From Chitinophagaceae bacterium (GTDB taxonomy: Bacteria; Bacteroidota; Bacteroidia; Chitinophagales; Chitinophagaceae), in the NCBI GenBank assembly GCA_947371755.1, contig CANBQT010000002.1, positions 1 to 64,000 on the forward strand: DNA of 64,000 nt, written 5' to 3'. Each line of letters opens with the position of its first letter. The stretch's first letter is position 1. Positions 19,691-28,805 of the stretch are shown piece by piece. Below the pieces are notes generated by a model that was given only the letters and a program-made list of their open reading frames with translations, was not told the origin of the DNA and did no database searches. Both the position numbers and the translations under genes were made by a program.

Positions 19691-22276
19691 ATGCCTTCTT
19701 CAGAATATAGTATCAATTTCAAGCGCAACGTAACAGATAAATACACCATTTATAATAGTTTATTTTCTGCGCTCCCTTTTTCAGGAATCGCTAATGTAGG
19801 TGCCCTGCTGCCCATATTATTGCAAGCTTGCTTGGATGGTTATGCAGATGCAAAGACCCCCATGCAAATCGTGGATCATTTTTTTGCGCAGCATACCAAC
19901 GCAATAGACGAGGCAGATAAAGTAGCACGTCTTTTTAAATTTGTACAATATATTGAGCGTCAGATAGTATTATTTGATGCCATTGAGGATGCTGCATTTG
20001 AAACCGTAAATGATGTAGAGGGGCCAGGGAGTTTAAAATCTCTGATCAGTGAAACTAATTTTGCAGGTAAGACCCAGGTTCTAAAAAGTAAACTCAAGAA
20101 GTTTAAGGTTCGTGTGGTACTTACAGCACACCCTACTCAATTCTACCCAGGCAGTGTGCTTGGTATCATTCACGACATGAATGAAGCCATAGGTAAAAAT
20201 GATTTTCACACTATCAATGCCTATATACAACAACTCGGTATCACGCCATTTTTTAATAAGAAACAACCCACTCCTTTAGACGAAGCTGTTAATTTGATGT
20301 GGTACTTGGAAAACATCCTTTATCCATCTATTGGGAATATATACAATTTCATCAACCGTGAAGTTTTCGATAGTGCTTATGATGGAGAAAATCCATTTAT
20401 TGAATTAGGATTTTGGCCTGGAGGTGATCGAGATGGAAACCCTTTTGTAAATGGTCCTACCACCTTAAAAGTTGCAGATGCACTTAGAAGTGCTATTGTG
20501 GTTTGTTATTATCGTGATATACGTAAACTTAAGCGTCGACTTACTTTCACGGGTGTTGATACCATCATCGCACAACTAGAACAGCAACTCTATGAGAATG
20601 TATTCCGTCCTGAAGCGAGTAAGCGTATCAAACAAGAAGAGCTGATTAAGGAACTCTATGAGGCTCGTGCATTATTAATCAAAGATCACCATTCACTATA
20701 CTTAAACAGGCTTGATAGTTTAATTCATAAAGTAAAAATTTTTGGGACGCATTTTGCCTCGCTTGATATTCGTCAGGATAGTCGAATACATACCGCTGTC
20801 ATTTTACAAATCAATACCGAACTAATTGCAAAAGGCAAGACGGCTATCCTTCCAGAAAATTATAGTTCGCTTACCCCTACAGAAAAACTGGAAGCATTAT
20901 CAATCATTGAAGGAGTTATCGATCCAGCTTCCATAGATGATACCATCACAAAAGACACCTTAGAAAGTATGTATGCCATCAAAAGCATACAGAAAGAAAA
21001 TGGCGAAGAAGGCTGTCACCGTTATGTGATCAGTAACTGTCAGGGAGTAGTTAATATGATGGAGGTTTATGCATTACTAAGATTGTGTGGATGGGAAAGA
21101 GATAAAATGCTGATCGATATCGTTCCATTATTCGAAACCATAGACGATCTTGATCAGGCAGAATCAACAATGGAGCTTTTGTATAATCTTCCGGAGTATA
21201 AAACACACTTACATTTAAGGAACAACCATCAAACCATTATGCTTGGATTTAGCGATGGTACAAAAGATGGAGGTTACTTACAAGCTAATTGGAGTATTTA
21301 TACCGCCAAAGAAAACCTCACCGCCATTTCACGTAAATACAATGTGAAAGCGAAATTTTTTGATGGTCGAGGAGGTCCGCCTTCTCGCGGAGGGGGAAAA
21401 ACACACAAATTTTATTCCTCTTTAGGATCAAATATCGAAAATGAAGAGATTCAATTGACCATCCAAGGTCAGACCATCACATCAAATTTTGGAACCATCG
21501 AATCTTCTCAGTACAATTTAGAACAATTACTAAGTGCTGGATTGAGCAACGAATTATTTGCAGATTCTCGTATTCAGATTTCTCAACACGACCGATTCCT
21601 GATGGAAGAATTGGGTAAGATCAGTCATGCATCCTATCAAGGTTTTAAAACACATCCTCTGTTCCTTGCCTATATGCAACAGTTTAGTCCGTTGAACTAT
21701 TATAGTAAGAGTAATATTGCTAGTCGCCCTGCAAAAAGAGGCAATAGTGGTGGTTTAAGATTCGAAGATCTGCGCGCTATTCCATTTGTAGGAAGTTGGA
21801 GTCAGTTAAAGCAAAATGTACCTGGATTCTTTGGGGTAGGCACTGCATTACAACAAATGAAAGAAAGGGGATTATGGAATGATACGAAAGCCATGTTCCG
21901 TAACGTCTTATTTTTCCGCACACTGATTGATAACAGTATGATGAGCATGCTCAAGTCTTTTTTCCCACTTACCGAATATGTGAAGAAAGACCCTCAGTTT
22001 GGACCAGTTTGGGATATCATTAAAAACGAGTTTGATCTTACGTCGAAATTAGTTTTAGAATTAGCTGATGCCAATACATTAATGGAAGAAGACAAAGCAG
22101 GTAAAGCATCCATTCAAATGCGTGATAAAATTGTTTTACCACTTCTTACGATACAGCAATATGCTTTGAATAAATTACATAATGAAGAAGTAGATCCAGC
22201 CCTAAAACCGGTGTATGAAAAGCTCGTTACCCGAAGTATGTTTGGGGTAATTAATGCAGCCAGAAATTCTGCCTAG
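19691..22276 (+). CDS. ppc: Phosphoenolpyruvate carboxylase
   Basis: Carboxylates PEP with bicarbonate to oxaloacetate, refilling the citric-acid cycle in the cytosol. At 861 residues it is close to the usual 880. The catalytic His motif reads VLTAHPTQFYP, where E. coli has LTAHPTE, so the Glu after Thr is Gln here. The second active-site loop reads DGRGGPPSRGGG in place of HGRGGSxGRGG; both arginines are kept. The C-terminus ends INAARNSA, preserving the Arg-Asn that in E. coli helps bind the feedback inhibitor aspartate. A predicted promoter lies at 19622-19654. It is tail to tail with the glycosylase gene with 2 nt between the stops. Confidence 0.94.
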   Translation: MPSSEYSINFKRNVTDKYTIYNSLFSALPFSGIANVGALLPILLQACLDGYADAKTPMQIVDHFFAQHTNAIDEADKVARLFKFVQYIERQIVLFDAIEDAAFETVNDVEGPGSLKSLISETNFAGKTQVLKSKLKKFKVRVVLTAHPTQFYPGSVLGIIHDMNEAIGKNDFHTINAYIQQLGITPFFNKKQPTPLDEAVNLMWYLENILYPSIGNIYNFINREVFDSAYDGENPFIELGFWPGGDRDGNPFVNGPTTLKVADALRSAIVVCYYRDIRKLKRRLTFTGVDTIIAQLEQQLYENVFRPEASKRIKQEELIKELYEARALLIKDHHSLYLNRLDSLIHKVKIFGTHFASLDIRQDSRIHTAVILQINTELIAKGKTAILPENYSSLTPTEKLEALSIIEGVIDPASIDDTITKDTLESMYAIKSIQKENGEEGCHRYVISNCQGVVNMMEVYALLRLCGWERDKMLIDIVPLFETIDDLDQAESTMELLYNLPEYKTHLHLRNNHQTIMLGFSDGTKDGGYLQANWSIYTAKENLTAISRKYNVKAKFFDGRGGPPSRGGGKTHKFYSSLGSNIENEEIQLTIQGQTITSNFGTIESSQYNLEQLLSAGLSNELFADSRIQISQHDRFLMEELGKISHASYQGFKTHPLFLAYMQQFSPLNYYSKSNIASRPAKRGNSGGLRFEDLRAIPFVGSWSQLKQNVPGFFGVGTALQQMKERGLWNDTKAMFRNVLFFRTLIDNSMMSMLKSFFPLTEYVKKDPQFGPVWDIIKNEFDLTSKLVLELADANTLMEEDKAGKASIQMRDKIVLPLLTIQQYALNKLHNEEVDPALKPVYEKLVTRSMFGVINAARNSA

Positions 22277-22278
22277 TA

Positions 22279-22875
22279 TTATTTATCATCTTTCCATTGC
22301 CATAAGTGTAAACAAGCATAGGTTCTATATGGACTCCACTTTTCAGATAATTGAAGCATCTTGTCTTTGAATGCTTTCTTATCTGTATTGTCTAATTTAT
22401 ATAACCGAATCATTGCTTGTTGAATTCCCAGGTCGTCTACTGCAAAAACATCTTCTCTACCTAAACTAAACATTAACAACATTTCTACGGTCCATCTTCC
22501 CACCCCTTTTATTTCTGTCAATAAATCAATAATAGCAGCATTATCCATTTTCTGCAATTTCTTATCCGTGATGTTGTTTTCAATACAAAACTTAGCTACG
22601 TTTAGAATATAATTCACTTTATTATTACTCAATCCGATACCACGTAAAATAGTTGGATCAGTATCTAACACTTTTAAAACGGAGGGTTCTTTTCCATCAT
22701 ATAATTCTAAAAAACGCCGGAATATCACTCTCGCCACATGGGTACTCAACTGCTGACTCATGATACTCGCCATCAATCGTATAGGGATATTTTTATGTAG
22801 GGTTAATTCCGGTAAAGATTCTACCAGAATTTTTGAAAGCTTTCGATCCTTTTCTAAATGAGCCATATATTCCAT
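22279..22875 (-). CDS. DNA-3-methyladenine glycosylase, AlkA-like HhH-GPD protein
   Basis: A 198-residue base-excision repair glycosylase that removes alkylated purines from DNA. The helix-hairpin-helix LTEIKGVGRWTVEMLLMF (119-136) is followed by the Gly/Pro..Asp loop DVFAVDDLGIQ, in which one Asp of 147/148 is the expected catalytic residue. It lacks the N-terminal Ada or AlkA-extension domain and the C-terminal iron-sulfur cysteines of Nth-type enzymes, so it is of the compact single-domain type. Two close start codons exist (22875 and 22866). It converges on ppc with a 2-nt gap. Confidence 0.9.
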   Translation of the reverse strand: MEYMAHLEKDRKLSKILVESLPELTLHKNIPIRLMASIMSQQLSTHVARVIFRRFLELYDGKEPSVLKVLDTDPTILRGIGLSNNKVNYILNVAKFCIENNITDKKLQKMDNAAIIDLLTEIKGVGRWTVEMLLMFSLGREDVFAVDDLGIQQAMIRLYKLDNTDKKAFKDKMLQLSEKWSPYRTYACLHLWQWKDDK

Positions 22876-22962
22876 CCTGTTAAGATAATAAAATTGATAG
22901 GGAATTTAAAGAGAAATGATTCTTGCCATAAGATTGTTGTAGCTTTCAGGAAACATTAAAAT

Positions 22963-23403
22963 ATGAAACGCCCATTCAGGCTTATCCTAATTTTTCTACT
23001 ATTATTTATTTTCGTTATCAATGAAAACCTTTCTGCCCAAAATGCAGATGTGAATGCAATCAAGCAGTTATTACTTCGTCAAAGAGACGATTGGAATAAG
23101 GGCAATGTAGCTGCATTCATGAAAGGCTATTGGGAAAGCGATAGCTTACTTTTTATTGGCAAGTCTATCAGTAATGGCTATCAAAAAACACTAGACAATT
23201 ATAAAAAGAGTTACCCGGATAAATCCGCTATGGGACATCTTGATTTTGAATTTGTAGAATTCAGAAAGCTTTCTTCTGAATTCTATTTTGTAGTTGGAAA
23301 ATGGCATTTAAAAAGAACCATTGGTGATGTTGGAGGGGCCTATACCCTACTTTTTAGAAAGATTAAAGGAAGCTGGACCATCGTAGTTGATCATAGTAGT
23401 TAA
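22963..23403 (+). CDS. Exported SnoaL/DUF4440-like (NTF2-fold) protein
   Basis: A 146-residue protein with a signal peptide (to about residue 25, ENLSAQ). The mature part, starting DVNAIKQLLLRQRDDWNKGNVAAFMKGYW, follows the NTF2-like/DUF4440 pattern: an amphipathic helix with D-W-N-x-G-x-x, then a beta-sheet with the W-H-L-K-R strand and a final W-T-I-V-V-D-H. Members bind small ligands or act as small enzymes, but this one is not assignable to a substrate. It is transcribed away from the glycosylase gene and sits 66 nt before the SPFH gene. Confidence 0.8.
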   Translation: MKRPFRLILIFLLLFIFVINENLSAQNADVNAIKQLLLRQRDDWNKGNVAAFMKGYWESDSLLFIGKSISNGYQKTLDNYKKSYPDKSAMGHLDFEFVEFRKLSSEFYFVVGKWHLKRTIGDVGGAYTLLFRKIKGSWTIVVDHSS

Positions 23404-23469
23404 TTTTTATCATTTGTAATGTTTTGTTCAACTCCGCTACTAATTAATATATCAATCAACAAATAGATT

Positions 23470-24381
23470 ATGGTACTTATTATTCTCGGCCTGATTATAT
23501 TCATTGCCGCATTTTATTTAAAAGCACAACCCCACCCACTTCCTCAATATGCAGGTACTGCAAGATTAGTGGGAATAGGAATTATAGTATTAGGTGTTCT
23601 CACTTCATGTATCAAACAGATCGACGCTGGTCAAATTGGTGTTAAATCAATCTTCGGTAAAGTACAAAACGATGTACTTACAAGTGGTCTAACTTTTGTA
23701 AACCCATTAGTTGATGTGAACAAGATCGATATTAAAACACAGAACTATACCATGAGTGGGGTTCATAATGAAGGCGATGTAGCTGGAGATGATGCGATAC
23801 GTGTGTTAACTGCAGATGGTTTGGAAGTTGTAATAGACCTTACAGTTTTGTATCGTGTAATGTCTACAGAAGCGCCTATGTTAGTAAAAGAAACTGGTAT
23901 GGATTTTAAAGATAAAGTTGTTAGACCTATCACCAGAACAAAAATTCGTGACAATGCCGTATACTATACTGCGGTTGATCTTTACTCTACCAGAAGAGAT
24001 GAATTTCAAACCAGGATCTTTAAAACCATTGAATCAGATTTCAAAAAAAGAGGACTTGTTTTGGAGCAGTTACTAGTCAGGAATATTACACTTCCCGCAA
24101 CAGTAAAAGCTTCTATTGAAGAAAAAATAAAAGCAGAACAGGAAGCACAAAAAATGGAATTCGTTTTGCAGAAAGAGAAGCAAGAAGCAGAACGTAAACG
24201 CGTGGAAGCCCAGGGTATCGCAGACTATCAACGTATTATGAGTTCTGGATTAACAGACAAGCAGCTACAGTACGAAAATATACAAGTGATGAAAGGCCTG
24301 GTTACTTCTCCCAATTCCAAAGTAATTATCATGGGGAAAGGAAGCCCTGTGATTTTAGATACAAAAGATTCAAAAAACTAA
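23470..24381 (+). CDS. SPFH/band 7 (prohibitin-like) membrane protein
   Basis: A 303-residue protein with two N-terminal hydrophobic segments (about 1-18 and 32-48) followed by an SPFH domain. The domain begins KQIDAGQIGVKSIFGKVQNDVLTSG and includes VDLTVLYRV-like strands and VRPITRTKIRDNAVYYTAVDLYSTRRDEF. A charged coiled coil (about 218-250, rich in Glu, Lys and Gln) follows, as in prohibitins and stomatins. Such proteins assemble into large rings that organise membranes or protect proteases such as FtsH; no protease gene is adjacent. A strong terminator follows at 24403-24445. Confidence 0.9.
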   Translation: MVLIILGLIIFIAAFYLKAQPHPLPQYAGTARLVGIGIIVLGVLTSCIKQIDAGQIGVKSIFGKVQNDVLTSGLTFVNPLVDVNKIDIKTQNYTMSGVHNEGDVAGDDAIRVLTADGLEVVIDLTVLYRVMSTEAPMLVKETGMDFKDKVVRPITRTKIRDNAVYYTAVDLYSTRRDEFQTRIFKTIESDFKKRGLVLEQLLVRNITLPATVKASIEEKIKAEQEAQKMEFVLQKEKQEAERKRVEAQGIADYQRIMSSGLTDKQLQYENIQVMKGLVTSPNSKVIIMGKGSPVILDTKDSKN

Positions 24382-24402
24382 TTAAACACCACACAATAAT
24401 TT

Positions 24403-24445
24403 CCGGCGTTGCAAAGATCCATTCTTTGTGATCGCCGGTTTTTTT
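24403..24445 (+). terminator. Intrinsic terminator after the SPFH gene
   Basis: CCGGCG (24403-24408) pairs with CGCCGG (24433-24438); inside it CAAAG (24412-24416) pairs with CTTTG (24424-24428). Seven T residues follow. The T-run reaches into the stop codon of the convergent 76-residue gene at 24444. Confidence 0.85.
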
Positions 24446-24674
24446 ATTGATCAAAATCAATAGGCTTTCTCCAAAGCTTTATTACATATATTGCCATAGC
24501 TATGATGCTAATTAAAAAGAATGTATAAAAAGCTGCATTCTTCCATTGAAATTTCTCATCAATAAATGCTAATTCATACTTGATACCTGCAGTGATATTA
24601 AGCATCAGACAAAGTCCGACTAAGGCAATCGTATTTAAAATTCTTACGAGATATTCTTTTACACCAGGTTCCAT
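24444..24674 (-). CDS. Small two-TM membrane protein of unknown function
   Basis: A 76-residue protein with two hydrophobic segments (about 11-29 and 47-64) and short charged ends. I do not recognise a family. It begins 13 nt after the stop codon of the M23 peptidase and is probably cotranscribed with it, so it may assist or anchor that enzyme. The topology suggests an N-in, C-in hairpin. The coding call rests on its length, hydrophobic pattern and operon position. Confidence 0.65.
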   Translation of the reverse strand: MEPGVKEYLVRILNTIALVGLCLMLNITAGIKYELAFIDEKFQWKNAAFYTFFLISIIAMAIYVIKLWRKPIDFDQ

Positions 24675-24687
24675 AAGAAAAATTGTA

Positions 24688-25659
24688 TTAGTCTAAACTT
24701 TGGTTACTAGCAGCTGCTAACTTTAAGATCCTATCAAATTGAGCCGGGGTTAAATCATTATAGAAATAATAAATCGGATCAACAGGAATGCCACTTCTGT
24801 GGACTTCATAATGACAATGTGGCCCTGTGCTCTTACCTGTATTCCCAACATATCCAATCACCTCCCCTCTTTTCACTTTTTCACCTACCCTTGCTTTGAT
24901 TCTGTACATATGTCCATATAAGGTTTCATATCCAAACCCATGTCCGATAACCACTCTATTTCCAAATCCACCCGTGTTAAATCCAGCATCTTTTACAACC
25001 CCATCGGCTGTTGCATATATAGGAGTGCCAATAGGTGCAGTAAAATCAAGCCCCATATGGTGTCTCCGATCCTTATATACAGGATCAATCCTATAGCCGA
25101 AACCTGATCCAATCCTGTTTAGATTTTTATTGCTGATTGGCTGAATGGATGGAGTGGCATTGAGTAATTTCTCTTTATTCTTTACTAGATCGTTGATCAA
25201 TAAATAGGATTTATCTTGATAGGCAGTTCTGAGAGAAAGATTATTTAGCTGTACTGTTAAGCTTTTCACTAATTCACCCTCACCCATTCTTGTTACTAAC
25301 TTAACTTCATTCTTCTTCTCCATATCCTTTACCCTGGCACTATCTGGCACGGGGTCTGATCCGAAAATAGATCGATATACATTATTATCTCTATTCTCCA
25401 ATTCGTCCATCTGCAATTCCAACTCATTTACCCGATCAATCAAAAGACTATAGCTTTCTTTCATATCATCGTTTTCCTGACGGAGGATCTTCTCTTTAGG
25501 GCTATCGATATATTTAAAAATAATGAGAACAATTAGAATGCCGGTAACTATACAGGCTGTAATAAAACCAAATACCTGAAGCAGTATTACCCTAAGGGGT
25601 ACTTCCAGCTTTTCATAGCGGAGGGTATGAGTATTATAATAGTATTTGATTTTTTTCAT
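24688..25659 (-). CDS. M23 family metallopeptidase (LytM-like peptidoglycan hydrolase)
   Basis: I start at the ATG at 25659 (MKKIKYYYNTHTLRYEK, 323 residues), a start common to Bacteroidota M23 proteins; an upstream frame extension has no support. A membrane anchor (about 24-48) and a short coiled coil (55-95) precede the LytM domain. Zinc ligands appear as H201-x3-D205 (HHMGLD) and H281-x-H283 (GPHCHYEVH), with H250 in TLYGHM. All catalytic residues are kept, so it should be an active endopeptidase cutting stem peptides in the periplasm. The basic N-terminus is cytoplasmic. It is divergent from alaS. Confidence 0.93.
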   Translation of the reverse strand: MKKIKYYYNTHTLRYEKLEVPLRVILLQVFGFITACIVTGILIVLIIFKYIDSPKEKILRQENDDMKESYSLLIDRVNELELQMDELENRDNNVYRSIFGSDPVPDSARVKDMEKKNEVKLVTRMGEGELVKSLTVQLNNLSLRTAYQDKSYLLINDLVKNKEKLLNATPSIQPISNKNLNRIGSGFGYRIDPVYKDRRHHMGLDFTAPIGTPIYATADGVVKDAGFNTGGFGNRVVIGHGFGYETLYGHMYRIKARVGEKVKRGEVIGYVGNTGKSTGPHCHYEVHRSGIPVDPIYYFYNDLTPAQFDRILKLAAASNQSLD

Positions 25660-25778
25660 GCGTCTAACAATCAAAAGAACAGCAAAAGGGATGCAAATAT
25701 GCAAATTTAACTGCCATTATTTTGCAAAAGTCTTTCTTCAGCTCAGAGCTTACTCCGATTTTTCAGGTAGGTTATCCT

Positions 25779-25786
25779 TACCTTTG
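25779..25786 (+). promoter_or_regulatory. Predicted -7 element upstream of alaS
   Basis: TACCTTTG at 25779-25786 is a perfect match to the Bacteroidota -7 box TAnnTTTG. No clear TTTG lies 19-21 nt upstream. Transcription would begin near 25792, giving a leader of about 56 nt before alaS. Confidence 0.45.
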
Positions 25787-25847
25787 CAACCCCGGAAAAG
25801 CTCTCAAAGATAGTTTCTACGGACTTATCAATTGATTAAAATTTGGA

Positions 25848-28502
25848 ATGAAAATGATGACCAGTGCTCAGATACGCCAGCAGTTTTTAGATTTTTTTGC
25901 TTCAAAAGAACACCAAATTGTTGCATCGGCACCCATTGTGGTGAAAAACGATCCTACCCTTTTGTTCACAAACGCCGGGATGAATCAATTCAAAGATTAT
26001 TTTTTAGGGAATAAAAATGCCCCCAACCCAAGAGTGGCTGATACCCAAAAATGTTTACGCGTGAGTGGTAAACATAATGACCTGGAAGAAGTGGGTGTGG
26101 ATACTTACCACCATACCATGTTTGAAATGCTGGGAAACTGGAGCTTTGGCAATTATTTTAAATCAGAAGCCATAGCATGGAGCTGGGAGTTATTGACGGA
26201 AGTTTATAAAATTGATAAGGACCGATTATACGTCACCATTTTTGAAGGAGATGTGAATGAAAATTTAGAAAGAGATACGGAAGCATTTGAAGAATGGAAA
26301 AAAGTAATCAGTCCGGATAGAATCCTCCTTGGAAATAAAAAAGATAATTTCTGGGAAATGGGAGATACTGGGCCATGCGGTCCTTGTAGTGAAATACACG
26401 TTGATTGCAGAACAGATGAAGAGCGTGCGAAAGTAGATGGAAAAACTTTGGTAAATAACGACCATCCACAAGTGATTGAAATCTGGAATAATGTATTCAT
26501 GCAATTCAATCGTTTAAAAGATGGCACGCTGGAATCCTTACCTGCAAAGCATGTAGATACTGGAATGGGTTTTGAAAGATTGGTGCGTGTGATACAGGGT
26601 AAAACCAGTAATTATGATACCGATGTATTTACGGGTACGATAGCAGTTGTTGAACAAATTACTAAACAGAAATATGATTTTAGCGCAAGTAAAGAAGCCA
26701 TCGCCTTTAGAGTGATTGCCGACCATATTCGTGCTATCTCATTTACAATTGCAGATGGTCAATTACCTTCGAATACAGGAGCAGGATATGTTATACGCAG
26801 AATTTTACGCCGTGCTGTTAGATATTATTATTCTTATTTGAATTATAAGCAACCTCTGTTGCATCAACTATTACCTCAATTAGCAGAACAATTTCAAAGT
26901 GTATTTCCAGAATTAAAACAACAATTGGATTTCGTTTCGAAAGTAGTGAAAGAAGAAGAAGATGCTTTTTTAAGAACATTGGATAAAGGTTTAAAAAGAA
27001 TTGATGATATGCTTGCTACCAGCACAGCATCCGTTTCAAAAGAAATTGAAGGCAAAGCTGTATTTGAATTGTTTGACACATTTGGCTTTCCAATAGACCT
27101 AACCCGATTGATCGCTTCTGAAAATAATATTAGTATTGATGAAAAAGGGTTTGAAGCAGAAATGTTGCAGCAAAAAAATAGAAGTAGAGCTGCGTCTGTT
27201 CAGGACACAGAAGATTGGATTGTTTTGCAAGAAGAGCCTGGTGAAGGATTTGTGGGATATCAGGATATTTTAGTTACAACTCGGGTAACTAAATACCGCA
27301 AAATTAAATCGAAAGGCAAAGAACAATTTCAATTGGTTTTAGCTACCACTCCTTTTTATGCAGAGAGTGGCGGACAGATTGGTGATATAGGATATTTACA
27401 ATTTGGTGAAGAGAAAATTTTTGTCACAGATACAAAAAAGGAAAATGATCTGATTGTTCATTTTACAGATACTTTGCCAACAAATATCACAGTAGAAGTA
27501 ATAGCGGCCATTAATATAGAGAAAAGACTGTTCACCAGTTATAATCATACTGCTACCCACCTGATGCATGCAGCATTGCGAGAGGTATTGGGAACCCATG
27601 TAGCTCAAAAGGGATCATTGGTAAATGATGAAAGTTTAAGATTCGACTTTTCACATTTTGTTCGTGTAACAGATGATGAAATTCGTCAGGTTGAAAAAAT
27701 CGTGAACGATAAAATCCGGGAAAATATACCAGTAGTAATTACCGAAATGCCAAAAGAGGAAGCCCTGAAACTTGGAGCCATGGCATTGTTTGGTGAAAAA
27801 TATGGCAATACAGTAAGGGTAGTTGTTGTTGATCCGAAATTTTCAGTGGAACTATGTGGAGGTACCCACGTTTTACATACTGGTATGATCGGGGTGTTTA
27901 AAATAAGTTCAGAAGCAGCAGTTGCTGCAGGTGTTAGAAGAATTGAAGCATTGACAGGTAGCAAGGCATTCAACTATTTATATGAACAATTTGCTGGGCT
28001 GAAAGAGGTAGGAAATCTTTTAAAAACAAAGGATCCCTTAAAAGCAGTTGAGAAAATAATTCAGGAGAAACAAGAATTAGAAAAGAAATTAGAATCATTA
28101 GAAGCAAAACAATTGCTCGTGATCAAAAAAGAACTTTTCAGTGAACGTGTTCCTTTCCCTTTTGCAAAGGGAGATGCCTATTTTATAGGTAGTCAGGTAG
28201 AAGTTAGTAATGCTGATCAATTAAAAAAATTAGCCTTTGACCTTAGACCAGAACTGGGCGAAAATTATCTTATAACGCTGGTAGCCAATATTGCAGGTAA
28301 GGCTGCGGTTTGCATTTTAATGTCGGACAGTATAAACATAGAAAAGGGTTTAGAAGCCCCTAAGATGATTAAAGAAATCATAACACCATTGATAAAAGGT
28401 GGTGGGGGTGGACAAAAAACATTAGCTACTGCCGGAGGCCAGGACGCAAGTAATTTGCAGGAAGTGATTGCTCAAATCAGGAATTTACTTTTGGCAAATT
28501 AA
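25848..28502 (+). CDS. alaS: Alanine--tRNA ligase
   Basis: Charges tRNA-Ala with alanine and edits mischarged serine or glycine. At 884 residues the protein has the full family length. The class II catalytic core begins QIRQQFLDFFASKEH and includes LFTNAGMNQFKDYFLG and HTMFEMLGNWSFGNYFK. The editing domain shows HTATH (H567, H571) and CGGTH (670-674), which supply the zinc ligands. The Gly-rich C-terminal DHHA1 part ends with GGGGGGQKTLATAGG. Three in-frame ATGs lie close together (25848, 25854, 25857), so the exact start is uncertain by three codons. A hairpin terminator follows at 28554. Confidence 0.97.
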   Translation: MKMMTSAQIRQQFLDFFASKEHQIVASAPIVVKNDPTLLFTNAGMNQFKDYFLGNKNAPNPRVADTQKCLRVSGKHNDLEEVGVDTYHHTMFEMLGNWSFGNYFKSEAIAWSWELLTEVYKIDKDRLYVTIFEGDVNENLERDTEAFEEWKKVISPDRILLGNKKDNFWEMGDTGPCGPCSEIHVDCRTDEERAKVDGKTLVNNDHPQVIEIWNNVFMQFNRLKDGTLESLPAKHVDTGMGFERLVRVIQGKTSNYDTDVFTGTIAVVEQITKQKYDFSASKEAIAFRVIADHIRAISFTIADGQLPSNTGAGYVIRRILRRAVRYYYSYLNYKQPLLHQLLPQLAEQFQSVFPELKQQLDFVSKVVKEEEDAFLRTLDKGLKRIDDMLATSTASVSKEIEGKAVFELFDTFGFPIDLTRLIASENNISIDEKGFEAEMLQQKNRSRAASVQDTEDWIVLQEEPGEGFVGYQDILVTTRVTKYRKIKSKGKEQFQLVLATTPFYAESGGQIGDIGYLQFGEEKIFVTDTKKENDLIVHFTDTLPTNITVEVIAAINIEKRLFTSYNHTATHLMHAALREVLGTHVAQKGSLVNDESLRFDFSHFVRVTDDEIRQVEKIVNDKIRENIPVVITEMPKEEALKLGAMALFGEKYGNTVRVVVVDPKFSVELCGGTHVLHTGMIGVFKISSEAAVAAGVRRIEALTGSKAFNYLYEQFAGLKEVGNLLKTKDPLKAVEKIIQEKQELEKKLESLEAKQLLVIKKELFSERVPFPFAKGDAYFIGSQVEVSNADQLKKLAFDLRPELGENYLITLVANIAGKAAVCILMSDSINIEKGLEAPKMIKEIITPLIKGGGGGQKTLATAGGQDASNLQEVIAQIRNLLLAN

Positions 28503-28553
28503 GTGAAGAGATAAAATTGAAGCGTTATCTATAACGTTTTACTAGAATATTTT

Positions 28554-28582
28554 AAACCTAGGCTTGCCTAGGTTTATTTTTA
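28554..28582 (+). terminator. Intrinsic terminator after alaS
   Basis: AAACCTAGGC (28554-28563) and GCCTAGGTTT (28566-28575) are perfect 10-bp arms around a TT loop, followed by ATTTTTAA. It is the only strong terminator in the 303-bp gap between alaS and the PDZ gene. Confidence 0.75.
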
Positions 28583-28583
28583 A

Positions 28584-28665
28584 TTCCCCGCCTGCCGCTT
28601 GCGGATAAGAGGGGAATATGTTTTTTTTAAAATACCCCGCCTGCCGCTTGCGGATAGGAGGGGAA
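28584..28665. repeat. Two copies of a palindromic intergenic repeat
   Basis: A 31-bp unit occurs at 28586-28616 and again at 28635-28665 with a single internal difference (A/G). Each unit starts CCCCGCCTGCCGC, has the small hairpin CCGC-TT-GCGG in its middle and ends GAGGGGAA, so the outer CCCC/GGGG ends also pair. In copy 1 the outer arms extend to ATTCCCC/GGGGAAT. The local GC content is well above the surroundings. It resembles REP-type or other small non-coding interspersed elements. The rest of the gap (28666-28805) holds a -7 box at 28770 and no gene that I can see. Confidence 0.8.
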
Positions 28666-28769
28666 AGTCGAGCGGCTGAGCGATGACAGGGGTGGTTACT
28701 CTCTAAAACTAATTTACTTTTTTAACTTCCATTAACCTTACATCAACCTAAATTAATATTGCATCCTAT

Positions 28770-28777
28770 TACATTTG
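28770..28777 (+). promoter_or_regulatory. Predicted -7 element upstream of the PDZ gene
   Basis: TACATTTG at 28770-28777 matches TAnnTTTG perfectly and lies 28 nt before the start codon at 28806. No TTTG is found at the expected -33 position. Confidence 0.4.
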
Positions 28778-28805
28778 GTTATTCGAAAATTAAAAAAATA
28801 ACCAA

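Noticed and set aside
26204..26527. 107-codon open frame on the minus strand inside alaS
   Set aside because: It is opposite the catalytic core of alaS, whose motifs are intact; no independent support.
28584..28665. CRISPR array suggested by two repeat units
   Set aside because: Only two units, a spacer of about 18 bp, self-pairing repeats and no cas genes nearby.
28584..28700. tRNA or other structural RNA gene in the GC-rich stretch after alaS
   Set aside because: No cloverleaf, TpsiC loop or CCA-like end can be built; the GC content comes from the palindromic repeats.
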